Shown: positions 41,723 to 50,155, numbered from the stretch's first letter. The stretch is 64,000 bases of DNA from Acidobacteriota bacterium (GCA_030697165.1 JAUYQQ010000002.1:124001-188000); one strand, 5' to 3'. The notes: generated by a model not told the origin, from the letters alone. Program-made: numbers and translations.

Positions 41723-42609
41723 TTAACAGCCGACCGGATCGTGTTGGCGTGAATGGTCACGATGGCGTCGATGTCGGAAGCGTAGCCGCCGCTCATGGAG
41801 ATGGCAAGCGGCAAGCCGGCGGCCCGGCAGGCGCCCATCACTATTTCGTCGCGCTGGCGGAGGCCGTCGATGGTGAGCTTGAGCCGTCCCAGCCGATCCC
41901 CTTCATACGGATCCGCGCCCGCAAGATAGAAGACGAAATCCGGTTGATGGCTGTTCAACACCGACGGGAGGTGCGCCTGCAGCAACTCCAGATACTCCAC
42001 GTCACCCGTGCCGTCGGCGAGCGGCACGTCGAGGTCGCTCACTTCCTTCCGGAACGGGAAGTTCTGGGCGCCGTGCATCGAGAACGTGAACACCGATGGA
42101 TCGCCGGTAAAGATCGCGGCGCTGCCGTTGCCCTGGTGCACGTCGAGATCGACGATCGCGATGCGGCGGGCATGGTGGTCGCGCTGCAAGACGCGTGACG
42201 CGACGGCGACGTCATTGAACACGCAGAAGCCCTCGCCGCGATCGGCAAACGCGTGGTGCGTGCCGCCGGCGAGGTTGGCGGCGGTGCCGTCATCAAGCGC
42301 CGCCCGCGCCGCGGCGATGGTCGCGCCAACGGAGCGGCGGGCGCGCTCGACCATCTGCGGCGACCACGGGAAGCCGATGCGCCGCTGGATGTCCGGTGGC
42401 ACGGTGCCATTCGCGACGGCATCCACGTAGGCCGCGTCGTGCACCAGCCGCAGGTCGTCCCAATCGGCAGCCGGCGCCTCGTGCAGTCGATCGGCCGCGA
42501 TGATGCCTTCGGCCAGGATGCGTTCGCGCAAGCGCGAGTACTTCGCCATGGGGAACTTGTGGCCGTCAGGCAGCGGCAGGACGAAGTGGTCGGAGTAGAA
42601 CGCGCGCAT
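41704..42609 (-). CDS. histone deacetylase-family (AcuC/acetylpolyamine amidohydrolase-like) zinc hydrolase
   Basis: 301 aa of the arginase-deacetylase fold. The active site is complete: paired histidines H118-H119 in GGTHHAF, zinc ligands D156 and H158 in VDLDVHQGNG, and the later Asp in YLAGADPYEGD. A substrate-tyrosine-like position is in MSGGYA. Bacterial members remove acetyl groups from lysines of acetyl-CoA synthetase, from polyamines or from small amides. The ATG at 42609 follows family length; a longer frame adds seven residues. The C-terminal few residues (LIGV) and the stop are encoded by the CACAGATTA repeat, so the native end may have been replaced. Confidence 0.9.
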   Translation of the reverse strand: MRAFYSDHFVLPLPDGHKFPMAKYSRLRERILAEGIIAADRLHEAPAADWDDLRLVHDAAYVDAVANGTVPPDIQRRIGFPWSPQMVERARRSVGATIAAARAALDDGTAANLAGGTHHAFADRGEGFCVFNDVAVASRVLQRDHHARRIAIVDLDVHQGNGSAAIFTGDPSVFTFSMHGAQNFPFRKEVSDLDVPLADGTGDVEYLELLQAHLPSVLNSHQPDFVFYLAGADPYEGDRLGRLKLTIDGLRQRDEIVMGACRAAGLPLAISMSGGYASDIDAIVTIHANTIRSAVNFLIGV

Positions 42610-42636
42610 ACAGGCGACTAACGATATCAACGTTCA

Positions 42637-42942
42637 ATCCCGATGGTTCAATCCCGATGGTTCAACCACAATGGTTCTCAGAACCCTCGTGCTGGAACCC
42701 TCGTGCTAGAACCCCCGTGTTTGAACCCCCGCGTTTGAACCTCCGTGTTTGAACCTCCGTGTTTGAACCCCCCGTGTTTGAATCCCCGTGTTTGAACCCT
42801 CGTGTTTGAACCCTCGTGTTTGCACCCCCGTGTTTGCACCCCCGCGTTTGAACCTCCGTGTTTGAACCCTCGTGCTAGAACCCCCGTGATTGAACCCCCG
42901 TGTTTGAACCCCTGTGTTTGAACCCCTGTGTTTGAACCTTGG
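42637..42942. repeat. tandem array of about twenty 15-bp units, GTGTTTGAACCCCCG type
   Basis: Between the divergent deacetylase-like and epimerase genes lies an array with a period of 15 bp. Its unit is close to GTGTTTGAACCCCCG, with variants CGTTTGAACCTCC, GTGCTAGAACCC and GTTTGCACCC. The left edge (42637-42690) grades into GGTTCAATCCCGAT units. There are no spacers, so it is not CRISPR. The right edge meets TAAACT (42945-42950), the likely -10 box of the epimerase. Because 15 is a multiple of three, open frames run through it, but they are not genes. Confidence 0.88.
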
Positions 42943-42957
42943 GATAAACTCTCGTCG

Positions 42958-43977
42958 TTGATTCATCGCATTAAGACCATCGACTCGCACACGGCCGGCG
43001 AGCCGCTCCGCCTGGTCATCGACGGCCTTCCCAGCCCGGAAGGCCGCACCATGCTCGACAAGCGCGCGTGGGCCACCAAGCGGCTCGACCACCTGCGCAA
43101 GGCGATCATGCTCGAGCCGCGCGGGCACACCGACATGTACGGCGCGCTGCTGACCGAGCCGGTCACGCGCGATGGCCATGCCGGGATCCTGTTCATGCAC
43201 AACGAAGGCTGGAGCACGATGTGCGGTCACGGCATTATTGCCGTCAGCACGATTGCCATCGAGCGCGGGCTGATCTGGTCACAGCAGGAAGGCCGGCCGT
43301 CGACCGTGCAGTTGCGCTACGACACCCCGGCCGGACGCGTCGAAGCGCGGGCCCAAGTGAGCTATCGCGGCGACGCCGTCCGCGTCGAGTCCGTCGCCTT
43401 CCGCAACGTACCCTCGTTCGTGTTCGAGCCGTCGCTGCTGGTGCCGGTCGGCGGCCGCAAGATCCCGGTTGATGTCGCCTTCGGCGGCGCGTTCTACGCG
43501 ATTGTCGATGCCGAAGCCGCCGGCGTGCCGATTGATGCTGCGCACCTGCCCGAGCTGCGCAAGCTGGGCATGGTGATCGCGCGCGAGGTGGAGAAGTTGC
43601 GCCAGGTCGTGCACCCCGACGATCCGGGCCTGGCCGGCATCTACGGCACCATCTTCACCGCGCCCGCGCAGCTGCCCGACGCCCACCTGCGCAACGTCAC
43701 GGTCTTCGCCGACGCCGAGGTCGATCGCTCACCGTGCGGGACCGGTACCGCGGCGGTGATGGCCGTGCTGAACGACATGGGCCTGCTCCTGGACGATGTG
43801 CCGTTCATTCACGAGAGCATTGTCGGCACGACGTTCACGGGACGCGTCGCCGAGCGGCTGCAGGTCGGCGAGCGGCCGGCGATTGTTCCCGAGATCGAGG
43901 GCTCGGCGTGGATTACCGGCGAGCACACGTTCCTGATCGATGGGGATGATCCGTTGAAGGCGGGATTCAGGTTGTAG
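42958..43977 (+). CDS. proline racemase-family protein, probable 4-hydroxyproline 2-epimerase
   Basis: About 339 aa. The fold has two catalytic positions: Cys89 in NEGWSTMCGHG and Cys260 in DRSPCGTGTAAVMA. A Cys-Cys pair is the racemase/epimerase arrangement, whereas trans-3-hydroxyproline dehydratases have Thr at the second site, so epimerase or racemase is favoured. DSHTAGEPLRLV opens the domain. TTG 42958 is preferred: the family begins just before IxTIDSHTAGEP, and TAAACT lies seven bases upstream. The longest frame begins at GTG 42928 inside the tandem array. The cyclodeaminase-family gene nearby could reduce a pyrroline product. Confidence 0.85.
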   Translation: MIHRIKTIDSHTAGEPLRLVIDGLPSPEGRTMLDKRAWATKRLDHLRKAIMLEPRGHTDMYGALLTEPVTRDGHAGILFMHNEGWSTMCGHGIIAVSTIAIERGLIWSQQEGRPSTVQLRYDTPAGRVEARAQVSYRGDAVRVESVAFRNVPSFVFEPSLLVPVGGRKIPVDVAFGGAFYAIVDAEAAGVPIDAAHLPELRKLGMVIAREVEKLRQVVHPDDPGLAGIYGTIFTAPAQLPDAHLRNVTVFADAEVDRSPCGTGTAAVMAVLNDMGLLLDDVPFIHESIVGTTFTGRVAERLQVGERPAIVPEIEGSAWITGEHTFLIDGDDPLKAGFRL

Positions 43978-44071
43978 CAGAAAGCCGGTGGGGCAGGTCG
44001 GGCGGGTTGGCAGGTGGGGCAGCACTAAAGTGCTGCCCTCCTGGCACTCCTTGACTGCGGCCCTCCTGGCA
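43978..44071. repeat. repeat-rich spacer with CACTAAAGTG palindrome and CCTCCTGGCAC tandem
   Basis: GGGCAGGTCGGGCGGGTTGG units precede GGCAGCACTAAAGTGCTGCC (44018-44037). Two CCCTCCTGGCACT copies follow, the last reaching the stop of the minus-strand lipoprotein gene. It is the same palindrome and suffix as at 10381. It lies between convergent genes and may end transcription both ways. Confidence 0.75.
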
Positions 44072-44740
44072 CTACTTCAAGGCGGCGATCTTGTCGAAAT
44101 CCATCTGCGACGCGAACTCGTGCAGCACCTTGGTGTCGGCGAGGTCGCTGCCCTCGAGCGACACCATGAAGCGCTTGTTGACGAAGATGTTCAGCTCGCC
44201 GCGCTTTGAGCCGTTGTCGAACTTCTCGAATCCGGGATTACCGCCGATCGAGATCGACTTTTCGTAGCCGTCGCCGGTTTCGCGGCTGTAGCCGGACGCC
44301 AGGAACATCGACCACGGCGCGATCAGCATTTGCGCGTAGCCGGTGTCGATTACGCGCAACTCGATCTCCGAATCGCCCTTCTTGTAGGTGGTCTCGACCT
44401 GCGAATACGCAATGGGCGACGTCATCCGCTCGGCGTCGGGTGCGTCCATCGTCCAGCCGCTGACCGACGGGAGCGTGGCCTTGAGCGCGTCGGTCGCGAC
44501 CGGCTCGACCGGCTTGCCGTCCGCGCCGCCGCCAACGGCCGCGGCCATGCCTTGCATGGCCTTCGCCATGTCGGCCATGCCCTTGGCGGTGTCGCCGCCC
44601 TGCTGTTGGGCTTGCGTGATGGCCTCAGCGGCCTTGTTGATGTCTTCCGCTGCCTGCTCGGCTTGCTTCTCGGCGTCGGATTTGCCACAAGCGAACGAGG
44701 CGACCAGAGCAATTGCGATTACGAGTCTTGATGAATGCAT
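44072..44740 (-). CDS. lipoprotein of unknown function
   Basis: 222 aa. The signal MHSSRLVIAIALVASFACGK ends in a probable lipidated Cys18. An Ala/Gln-rich coiled-coil stretch follows (KQAEQAAEDINKAAEAITQA, about 25-60), then a Gly/Met-rich linker and a C-terminal domain (about 80-222) with YKKGDSEIELRVIDTGYAQM and GNPGFEKFDNGSKRGELNIF. I do not recognise the family. GGGGGAAACGCA before ATG 44740 gives a good ribosome site. It follows the ggt gene on the same strand after a short repeat spacer and may be co-transcribed. Confidence 0.7.
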   Translation of the reverse strand: MHSSRLVIAIALVASFACGKSDAEKQAEQAAEDINKAAEAITQAQQQGGDTAKGMADMAKAMQGMAAAVGGGADGKPVEPVATDALKATLPSVSGWTMDAPDAERMTSPIAYSQVETTYKKGDSEIELRVIDTGYAQMLIAPWSMFLASGYSRETGDGYEKSISIGGNPGFEKFDNGSKRGELNIFVNKRFMVSLEGSDLADTKVLHEFASQMDFDKIAALK

Positions 44741-44793
44741 TGCGTTTCCCCCTAGGCACCTTAGGCACCCCAGGCACCTTAGGCACCCTGTTC
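44741..44793. repeat. short tandem repeat, TTAGGCACC units
   Basis: Four units of about ten bases (CTTAGGCACC, CCAGGCACC and variants) at about 44752-44789 separate ggt from the lipoprotein gene. Confidence 0.65.
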
Positions 44794-46506
44794 CTACCAC
44801 CCTATCGCGAGTCCGTCTTTTCGTAGATCGGAGCCGCCAAGTAGAACGCCTGTTCGCGGGTCGATGAAAATCGCCTGGTAGCCGCCCATCTGCCCGCGGC
44901 CCTCGGCCACCGTGTGGCCTTTCGCCTCGAGCGCCTTGCGCACGTCGGCGCCAATGCCGCTTTCGAGCCCCAGCCGGCTGCCCATGTGCCGCATGCGGGC
45001 GGCATCGCCGGCTTCCTGCACGTGCATGCCGAAGTCCACGAAGTTGGCGACCACTTGCGCGTGCGCCTGCGCCTGGTTGTCGCCGCCCATCACGCCGAAC
45101 GACACCCACGGCTTGCCGTCCTTCATGATCATTGCCGGCACCAGGGTGTGCAACGGCCGCTTGTGCGGGCCGATCTGGTTGGGATGCCCCGGCGTGAGCA
45201 CGAAGCCGGAGCCGCGGTTGTGCAGGGTGATGCCGGTCTCGCCGGCCACGAATCCCGCGCCGAACGACCCGAACAGTGACTGGATGAACGAGACCACGTT
45301 GCCGTGGCTGTCGGCGGCCGCCAGGTAAATGGTGTCGCCGAGATCGCGGCCGGCAAAATCCTGCGTCGGTCGCCCTGCGCCGGCGGACGTGCCTGCCGCG
45401 TAGCTTTTCGCGGCCTTGGCCATGTCAATCTCCTTGCGCCGCGCCGCCGCGTACTCTTTCGACAGCAGCGTCTTCAGGATGTCCTTGGCCATGTGGTCGC
45501 GGTCGGCCAGGTAGGCGCCGCGATCCGCAAAGGCAATCCGCTTGGCTTCGGTGACGACGTGCAGGTAGTCGGCCGAGTTGTGGCCGAGCGCCTTGAGGTC
45601 GAACCCTTCCATGATGTTCAGCATCTCGAGCGCGACGAAGCCCTGCGTGCTGGGTGGCATTTCGAGCACGTCGTAGCCGCGATAGTTGGTGCCGATCGGC
45701 TCGACCCACTCGGCCTTGTGATCGGCGAAGTCCTTCATCTCGAGCAGGCCGTCGCGCGCCTTCAGGTCGGCGACGATCGCGCGGGCGAGCGCGCCCTTGT
45801 AGAACGCATCGCGGCCTTCCTTGGCGATCATCTCGAGGCTGCGTGCCAGGCGGGGGTTGGCGAAGATGTCGCCTTGCATCATCGGCCTGCCGGCCGGCAG
45901 GAAGGTGGCGGCTGTTGCCGGATCGCTCGCCAGGCGCTTCTCATTTGACTGCCACTCGCTGGCCATCAGTTCCGCCACAGGAAAGCCGTCGCGCGCGTGC
46001 GTGATGGCCGGCGCCAGGGCCTTGGCGATCGAGATGGTGCCGAACCGCGTCAGCAGCTGGTGCCAGCCTTCGACCACCCCCGGCACATCCACCGTCAACG
46101 GGCCGTTGCCCGGCATCTCCTTCAGTCCACGCTTCGCGAACTCTTCGGGCGTGGCGGCGTAGGCCGAGCGGCCGGTGGAGTCGAGCCCGTAGACCTTCTT
46201 CGTCTTCGCGTCGAAGACGAGCGCCAGCAGGTCGCCGCCAATGCCGTTCATGCTCGGCTCGATGACGGCAAGGACCGCGGCCGCCGTGACGGCGGCGTCG
46301 ATGGCGTTGCCGCCATCCTGCAGCACCTTCAGGCCCGCGGCCGAGGCCAGCGACTGGCTGGTGGCAATCATGCCGTGGCGTCCCACCGCCGGCGAGCGGG
46401 TCCCGCGGAGGTTGCCCGACGGGCGGTCGCCAGGCTGAATCTGTTGTGCGGACGAGGTGGTCATGATCAGGAAGGCTCCGGTCAGAGCGAACAGAAGATT
46501 TCTCAC
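44794..46506 (-). CDS. ggt: gamma-glutamyltransferase
   Basis: A 570-aa periplasmic Ntn-hydrolase that self-cleaves into two subunits and transfers or hydrolyses the gamma-glutamyl group of glutathione and related peptides. A signal peptide (1-21, ending TSSAQ) opens the protein. The large subunit has LQDGGNAIDAAVTAAAVLAV and GIGGDLLALVFD. The nucleophile and new N-terminus is Thr392 in GDTIYLAAADSHGNVVSF. Later motifs are GSGFVLTPGHPN and GGDNQAQAHAQVVANFVDFG. GTG 46506 has GAGG upstream. It follows the alpha/beta hydrolase gene by seven bases, probably in one operon. Confidence 0.93.
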   Translation of the reverse strand: MRNLLFALTGAFLIMTTSSAQQIQPGDRPSGNLRGTRSPAVGRHGMIATSQSLASAAGLKVLQDGGNAIDAAVTAAAVLAVIEPSMNGIGGDLLALVFDAKTKKVYGLDSTGRSAYAATPEEFAKRGLKEMPGNGPLTVDVPGVVEGWHQLLTRFGTISIAKALAPAITHARDGFPVAELMASEWQSNEKRLASDPATAATFLPAGRPMMQGDIFANPRLARSLEMIAKEGRDAFYKGALARAIVADLKARDGLLEMKDFADHKAEWVEPIGTNYRGYDVLEMPPSTQGFVALEMLNIMEGFDLKALGHNSADYLHVVTEAKRIAFADRGAYLADRDHMAKDILKTLLSKEYAAARRKEIDMAKAAKSYAAGTSAGAGRPTQDFAGRDLGDTIYLAAADSHGNVVSFIQSLFGSFGAGFVAGETGITLHNRGSGFVLTPGHPNQIGPHKRPLHTLVPAMIMKDGKPWVSFGVMGGDNQAQAHAQVVANFVDFGMHVQEAGDAARMRHMGSRLGLESGIGADVRKALEAKGHTVAEGRGQMGGYQAIFIDPRTGVLLGGSDLRKDGLAIGW

Positions 46507-46513
46507 AATGCCT

Positions 46514-47431
46514 CTACTTGAGGAAGTCGAGCAGCAGCCGATTCAACTCCGCGGGTTTATCGAGCATGATCCAGTGCCCGGCGCCGGTCACCTTCTCATA
46601 ACGCCACGGACCGGACAGCCGCTCCGTCGATCGCGTCACCTGCTCTTCGGTGAGGAACGGATCGCCATCACCCCAGACGCCCATGGCGGGCATTGCCATT
46701 TTCGGCAGCGGGAACGCATTGGGCGCGGGCATCTGCGGCCGCACGTTGGCGCGATACCAGTTCAACGCGGCGGTCAACGCGCCTGGCCGGGCGAGATCCT
46801 TCAGATTGCGCTCCTGATCGCCCTGGCCGCGCGCGAATTGCTTGAAGAACGCCCAGTCGTTGGCCATCAAGGTCGCCTCGGCAATCCCTTCGAACTGAAA
46901 GAATAGGAAGTACCACGACTTCTCGCGCTGGGCCAGGGTGCTGGATCCCGAATTGCCAATGGCGCCCACCGACAACGCGGCGATGCGCTCCACGCGCGCC
47001 GGCTGCGTCATGGCCAGGAACCACGCCAGCGCCGCGCCCCAATCGTGACCGACCACGCGCGCCTGCTTCACGCCGAGCGCATCCAGGATGCCGATCACAT
47101 CAGGCGCGATGACCTGCAGCCGGTAATCCTCAACGGCGGCCGGCTTCGGCGCGTCGCCGAACCCTCGCAGGTCGGGAGCGATGACCCGGAAGCCGGCATC
47201 GACCAGCGGCGTGATCTGGTGGCGCCACAGGAATCGCGAATCGGGAAAGCCGTGCAGAAGAAGCACGGCGGGACCGGTGCCGTGATCGATCACCGGGAAC
47301 GCCATGCCGTTCGCGGTGATGGTTTGGGTGATGGCGTTGAGGTCCAGCGCGCCTTCCGGCTGCCGGGCTTCAGCTGGTGAGGCGGCCGCAAGGCACACCG
47401 CGCAGAGCACCGAGACGGCAAAGAAGTTCAC
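46514..47431 (-). CDS. alpha/beta hydrolase, epoxide hydrolase-like, exported
   Basis: 305 aa with a signal peptide (about 1-22). The fold has the oxyanion segment LLLHGFPDSRFLWRHQ, nucleophile Asp130 in VVGHDWGAALAW, and a C-terminal His in GAGHWIML. An Asp nucleophile with HGFP marks the epoxide hydrolase/haloalkane dehalogenase branch; the substrate is unknown. GTG 47431 lies six bases after TAGAAT (47438-47443), so the mRNA is probably leaderless. The gene diverges from the aldehyde:ferredoxin oxidoreductase with only 45 bases between starts, and leads into ggt. Confidence 0.88.
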   Translation of the reverse strand: MNFFAVSVLCAVCLAAASPAEARQPEGALDLNAITQTITANGMAFPVIDHGTGPAVLLLHGFPDSRFLWRHQITPLVDAGFRVIAPDLRGFGDAPKPAAVEDYRLQVIAPDVIGILDALGVKQARVVGHDWGAALAWFLAMTQPARVERIAALSVGAIGNSGSSTLAQREKSWYFLFFQFEGIAEATLMANDWAFFKQFARGQGDQERNLKDLARPGALTAALNWYRANVRPQMPAPNAFPLPKMAMPAMGVWGDGDPFLTEEQVTRSTERLSGPWRYEKVTGAGHWIMLDKPAELNRLLLDFLK

Positions 47432-47476
47432 AGGGGCATTCTACCCCCCGGGAGTGCGCACTCGTATACTGGATGC
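47432..47476. promoter_or_regulatory. compact divergent promoter pair, both leaderless
   Basis: In this 45-bp gap TAGAAT (47438-47443, minus) and TATACT (47465-47470, plus) each end six bases before their start codons. The two -10 boxes are 21 bases apart, so polymerases may compete. Confidence 0.6.
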
Positions 47477-49432
47477 ATGGCCATTCGTGACCGGGTTGCT
47501 CGTCTCCTTGACGAGATGCCGCGTGAAGCGCAATTCCCCTCACAAGGCGCCACCCTGTTCGTTGACCTCGAGCGTCGCGAGCTGCACACCGCGTTCACGC
47601 CGCTGGCGGTGACGCGCACCGTGCTCGGCGGCCGCGGCGCCAACATGTACTACCTCCACCGGCTGCTCGACGAAACGCTGACGCCGCTCGATCCCGGTAT
47701 CCCGCTGATCTTCGGCTCTGGCCTGTTGACCGGACTCGTGCCCAGCGCCGCGCGTGGCAACTGCACGTCGTGGTCGCCGGAGTCGGGGGTCCTGCTCGAC
47801 TCCAACGCCGGCGACTACTTCCCGTCGTTCCTCCGCATGAACGGTTTCGATCACCTCGTTCTCTACGGCCAGGCGGCGGCCTGGACGATGGTGATGATTC
47901 GCGAGGGTGTGGTGACGTTCGAGGATGCCGCGCCGTATGTCGGCATGGACAACCTCGACCTGCGCGAGGCCGTGGCGCGAGACGTCGGCGGCAAGTGGGC
48001 CCGCAACATGGCGATGGTGAACATTACCCGCGCCGGCGAGAATCAGGTACTGACCAGCGGGATCATGGGCGGCCCGAAAGCAATCTACGCCCGCGGCGGC
48101 CCCGGCGCCAAGATGGGCGCGCTGCGGTTGAAGGGCATTGTCACGGTGGCGCAGACGCGCGAGTTCGTCACCGCACAACCGTACAAGCCCTATAACCGGA
48201 CCATTGCGCAGAAGCTGCTGGCGACGTCGGTGGTCAAGAATGCGCTGTCGAAGACCGGCACGCCGTTTCTGTACAAGCCCAGCCGGCTGCTCGGCGCGAT
48301 GGGCACGAAGAACAACCAGGAAACGACCTGGACCGACGGGCTCGACGCCGAGCATTTCGATGCATATCGCCCCGGAATGGAGGGCTGCTTCCGCTGCCCG
48401 GTGAACTGCCGGCCGCTGAACGACCTGCACAGCGAGTCGCCCGACAAGTACGACCAGGGCGATGGTCCGGAGTACGTGACGCTCGGCAAGTTCGGTCCCA
48501 ACCTCGGCATCGACAGCGTCGTCTCGGTAATTCGCCTGAACAACATCTGTAACGACCTGGGGCTCGATACGGCCTCGACCGGATCAGCCCTCGCCTGGGC
48601 GTTCGAGTTGTTCCAGCGCGGCATCATCACGACGGCACACACCGGCGGCATCCCGCTCACCTGGGGTGACGCGGACACGATCGAGAAGCTGCTGTTCATG
48701 ATGGCGGCGCGCGAGGGCTTTGGCGCGGCGCTGGCCGACAGCACGCGCGCGGTGGAGCAGGGGCATTACCCGGCCGAGGCGTTGAAGTACCGGATGGCCG
48801 TGAAGGGCCTGGGTCAGAGCGATCCGCACGATGCGCGCATCCTGAAGGCGTTCGCGCTGGGCCTGGCCGTGGCGACGCGCGGCATGGATCACCTGCGCAA
48901 TCGCGCCACGCTCGAGATCAACGCCCGCATCAACGACAACCCGGCCTTCAAGTCGGAGTTGTATGGCGGGGCGGTGAGCGCTGAGCCCAACAGCTACGTG
49001 GACAAGGAACGCGCCGTGCGCGCCTGCGAGAACATCTACGCGGTGGGCGATTCCGTCGGCATGTGCCGCTTCACGACCAAGCTGTTCAATAGCCCGTCGT
49101 TGCCTGGCATCCAGGAGTTCCGCGAGCAGCTCGCGAATGTCACCGGGCTGGTGTTCACGGACGAGGCGCTCGAGCAGTGCGGCTTGAACGTGATGGGCGT
49201 GGAACGCCTAATCAACCATCGCCTCGGCGTGCGCCGCAAGGATGACACGCTGCCGGATCGCTGGTTCGACGAGCCGAATCCCGACGGCCCCTACAAGGGC
49301 GAGAAGATCGATCGCCAGGAGTTCGACGCCATGCTGTCGCGCTTCTACGCGATTTCGCGGCTCACAAGCGAGGGCGCGCCCGAGGATGCGTGGCGCAAGG
49401 AACTGGTGGGCGCCCTTGGTGGTGACCGTTAA
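47477..49432 (+). CDS. aldehyde:ferredoxin oxidoreductase (tungstopterin enzyme)
   Basis: 651 aa. The N-terminal domain binds the bis-pterin cofactor (LGGRGANMYYLHRLLD; GSGLLTGLVPSAARGN; RAGENQVLTSGIMGGPKAI). The cluster ligands are Cys304, Cys307 and Cys311 in GCFRCPVNC and a distant Cys530 in SVGMCRF, as in archaeal AOR. It oxidises aldehydes to acids with ferredoxin as electron acceptor, using tungsten or molybdenum. A MoaD-like gene overlaps the end, as in other AOR operons, and may serve cofactor sulfur transfer. TATACT lies six bases before ATG 47477 (leaderless). No ferredoxin gene is adjacent. Confidence 0.93.
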   Translation: MAIRDRVARLLDEMPREAQFPSQGATLFVDLERRELHTAFTPLAVTRTVLGGRGANMYYLHRLLDETLTPLDPGIPLIFGSGLLTGLVPSAARGNCTSWSPESGVLLDSNAGDYFPSFLRMNGFDHLVLYGQAAAWTMVMIREGVVTFEDAAPYVGMDNLDLREAVARDVGGKWARNMAMVNITRAGENQVLTSGIMGGPKAIYARGGPGAKMGALRLKGIVTVAQTREFVTAQPYKPYNRTIAQKLLATSVVKNALSKTGTPFLYKPSRLLGAMGTKNNQETTWTDGLDAEHFDAYRPGMEGCFRCPVNCRPLNDLHSESPDKYDQGDGPEYVTLGKFGPNLGIDSVVSVIRLNNICNDLGLDTASTGSALAWAFELFQRGIITTAHTGGIPLTWGDADTIEKLLFMMAAREGFGAALADSTRAVEQGHYPAEALKYRMAVKGLGQSDPHDARILKAFALGLAVATRGMDHLRNRATLEINARINDNPAFKSELYGGAVSAEPNSYVDKERAVRACENIYAVGDSVGMCRFTTKLFNSPSLPGIQEFREQLANVTGLVFTDEALEQCGLNVMGVERLINHRLGVRRKDDTLPDRWFDEPNPDGPYKGEKIDRQEFDAMLSRFYAISRLTSEGAPEDAWRKELVGALGGDR

Positions 49433-49673
49433 CTTTCCGGCGGCGCTGCAACCCATTGCCGGCGGCACGTCACTCGTCGTCCACGAGAGCGTGTCGACGG
49501 TCGGCCAACTGCTGCAGGCGCTCGAACGCCTGGCCCCGGGACTAGGCGAGCAACTCGATGATCCCCTCTATAACTTCGCCGTAAATGACGAGCTACTGCT
49601 GCACGCGGTCGACCAGAGGCCGATTGCCGATGGCGATGTCGTCGAAGTGATTCCGACGATGGCTGGTGGCTGA
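49422..49673 (+). CDS. MoaD/ThiS-family sulfur-carrier protein
   Basis: 83 aa from GTG 49422 (another GTG is at 49419). A beta-grasp protein, VTVNFPAALQPIAGGTSLVV to the C-terminal IPTMAGG, whose Gly-Gly end is thiocarboxylated to hand sulfur to the pterin cofactor. It overlaps the AOR gene by 11 bases, so the two are coupled; MoaD-like proteins beside AOR genes are common. The frame is open for 60 codons upstream inside AOR, but this is a shadow. It ends the AOR transcription unit. Confidence 0.82.
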   Translation: MTVNFPAALQPIAGGTSLVVHESVSTVGQLLQALERLAPGLGEQLDDPLYNFAVNDELLLHAVDQRPIADGDVVEVIPTMAGG

Positions 49674-49942
49674 CTCGGGCACCTATCTCGGACAACGAAC
49701 TGTACGAGGAGGAGGGCGCTGATGGATGAGGGCGCCTTCGACCGCAATCGTCCCGCTTGCCGCCGCAGTGACTTTGAACAACCAAAGCCGCGCGCCAGCG
49801 CTGTTGTCAGAAGTGTTCGAACAGCTTGGAGCGCGTGACCGTGCCGTCGAAATGGGGCGTCTCGCGCTCGAGCGTAGCGGTGTCAACAAGCGCGCTCAAG
49901 CCGTCATAGACCGTCTCGAACCCAGGTAGGCGGCGTGGAATC
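49674..49942. other. spacer with possible gene remnant, no confident gene
   Basis: A strong GAGGAGGAGGG (about 49710-49720) precedes an ATG that opens only 38 codons. Another plus frame ends at 49929 with LLSEVFEQLGARDRAVEMGRLALERS, which looks like the tail of a helical-repeat protein. Neither is convincing, and I read the region as a decayed gene end. Confidence 0.35.
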
Positions 49943-50155
49943 TTAGAGGTCTGTTGGCTGAAGGCCTGTCCGTTTAGCGATTCGCGCAAGCATGGCAGGT
50001 CCGATTTCCTCGTCGTCGTGAAACGCGAACACGAAGTCCGCCCACCCGTCGCGCGCGAGCGTCCGATGGGAGCCCGACTGTCGTTTGATCCGCCAACCGA
50101 TGCGCAGTAGCGCGGCGAGGACGCGCCGTGCCTTCGCGGCAGGCCAGTTGCTCAC
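49943..50155 (-). CDS. hicA: HicA-family toxin (mRNA interferase)
   Basis: A 70-aa double-stranded-RNA-binding-fold protein. LLRIGWRIKRQSGSHRTLAR contains the catalytic His30 in the GSH motif, and the C-terminal IGPAMLARIAKRTGL matches the HicA end. It cleaves mRNA unless bound by HicB. It overlaps the antitoxin gene by four bases (ATGA), antitoxin first. It is isolated between the AOR and molybdenum-hydroxylase operons, consistent with a module acquired on its own. Confidence 0.85.
   Translation of the reverse strand: MSNWPAAKARRVLAALLRIGWRIKRQSGSHRTLARDGWADFVFAFHDDEEIGPAMLARIAKRTGLQPTDL

Noticed and set aside
42637-42942. CRISPR array
   Set aside because: Units of 15 bp abut one another without unique spacers, and no cas genes are nearby.
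42706-43230. Minus-strand open frame with pentapeptide repeats (GVQTRGF type)
   Set aside because: The period of five residues comes from the 15-bp tandem array; the rest is antisense to the epimerase gene. No ribosome site or domain.
43730-43760. trans-3-hydroxyproline dehydratase
   Set aside because: The second catalytic site is Cys (SPCGTGT), while dehydratases carry Thr there.
49726-49929. 67-codon plus-strand gene after the MoaD-like gene
   Set aside because: Only the last 40 residues look protein-like and no start signal fits; treated as a possible remnant.
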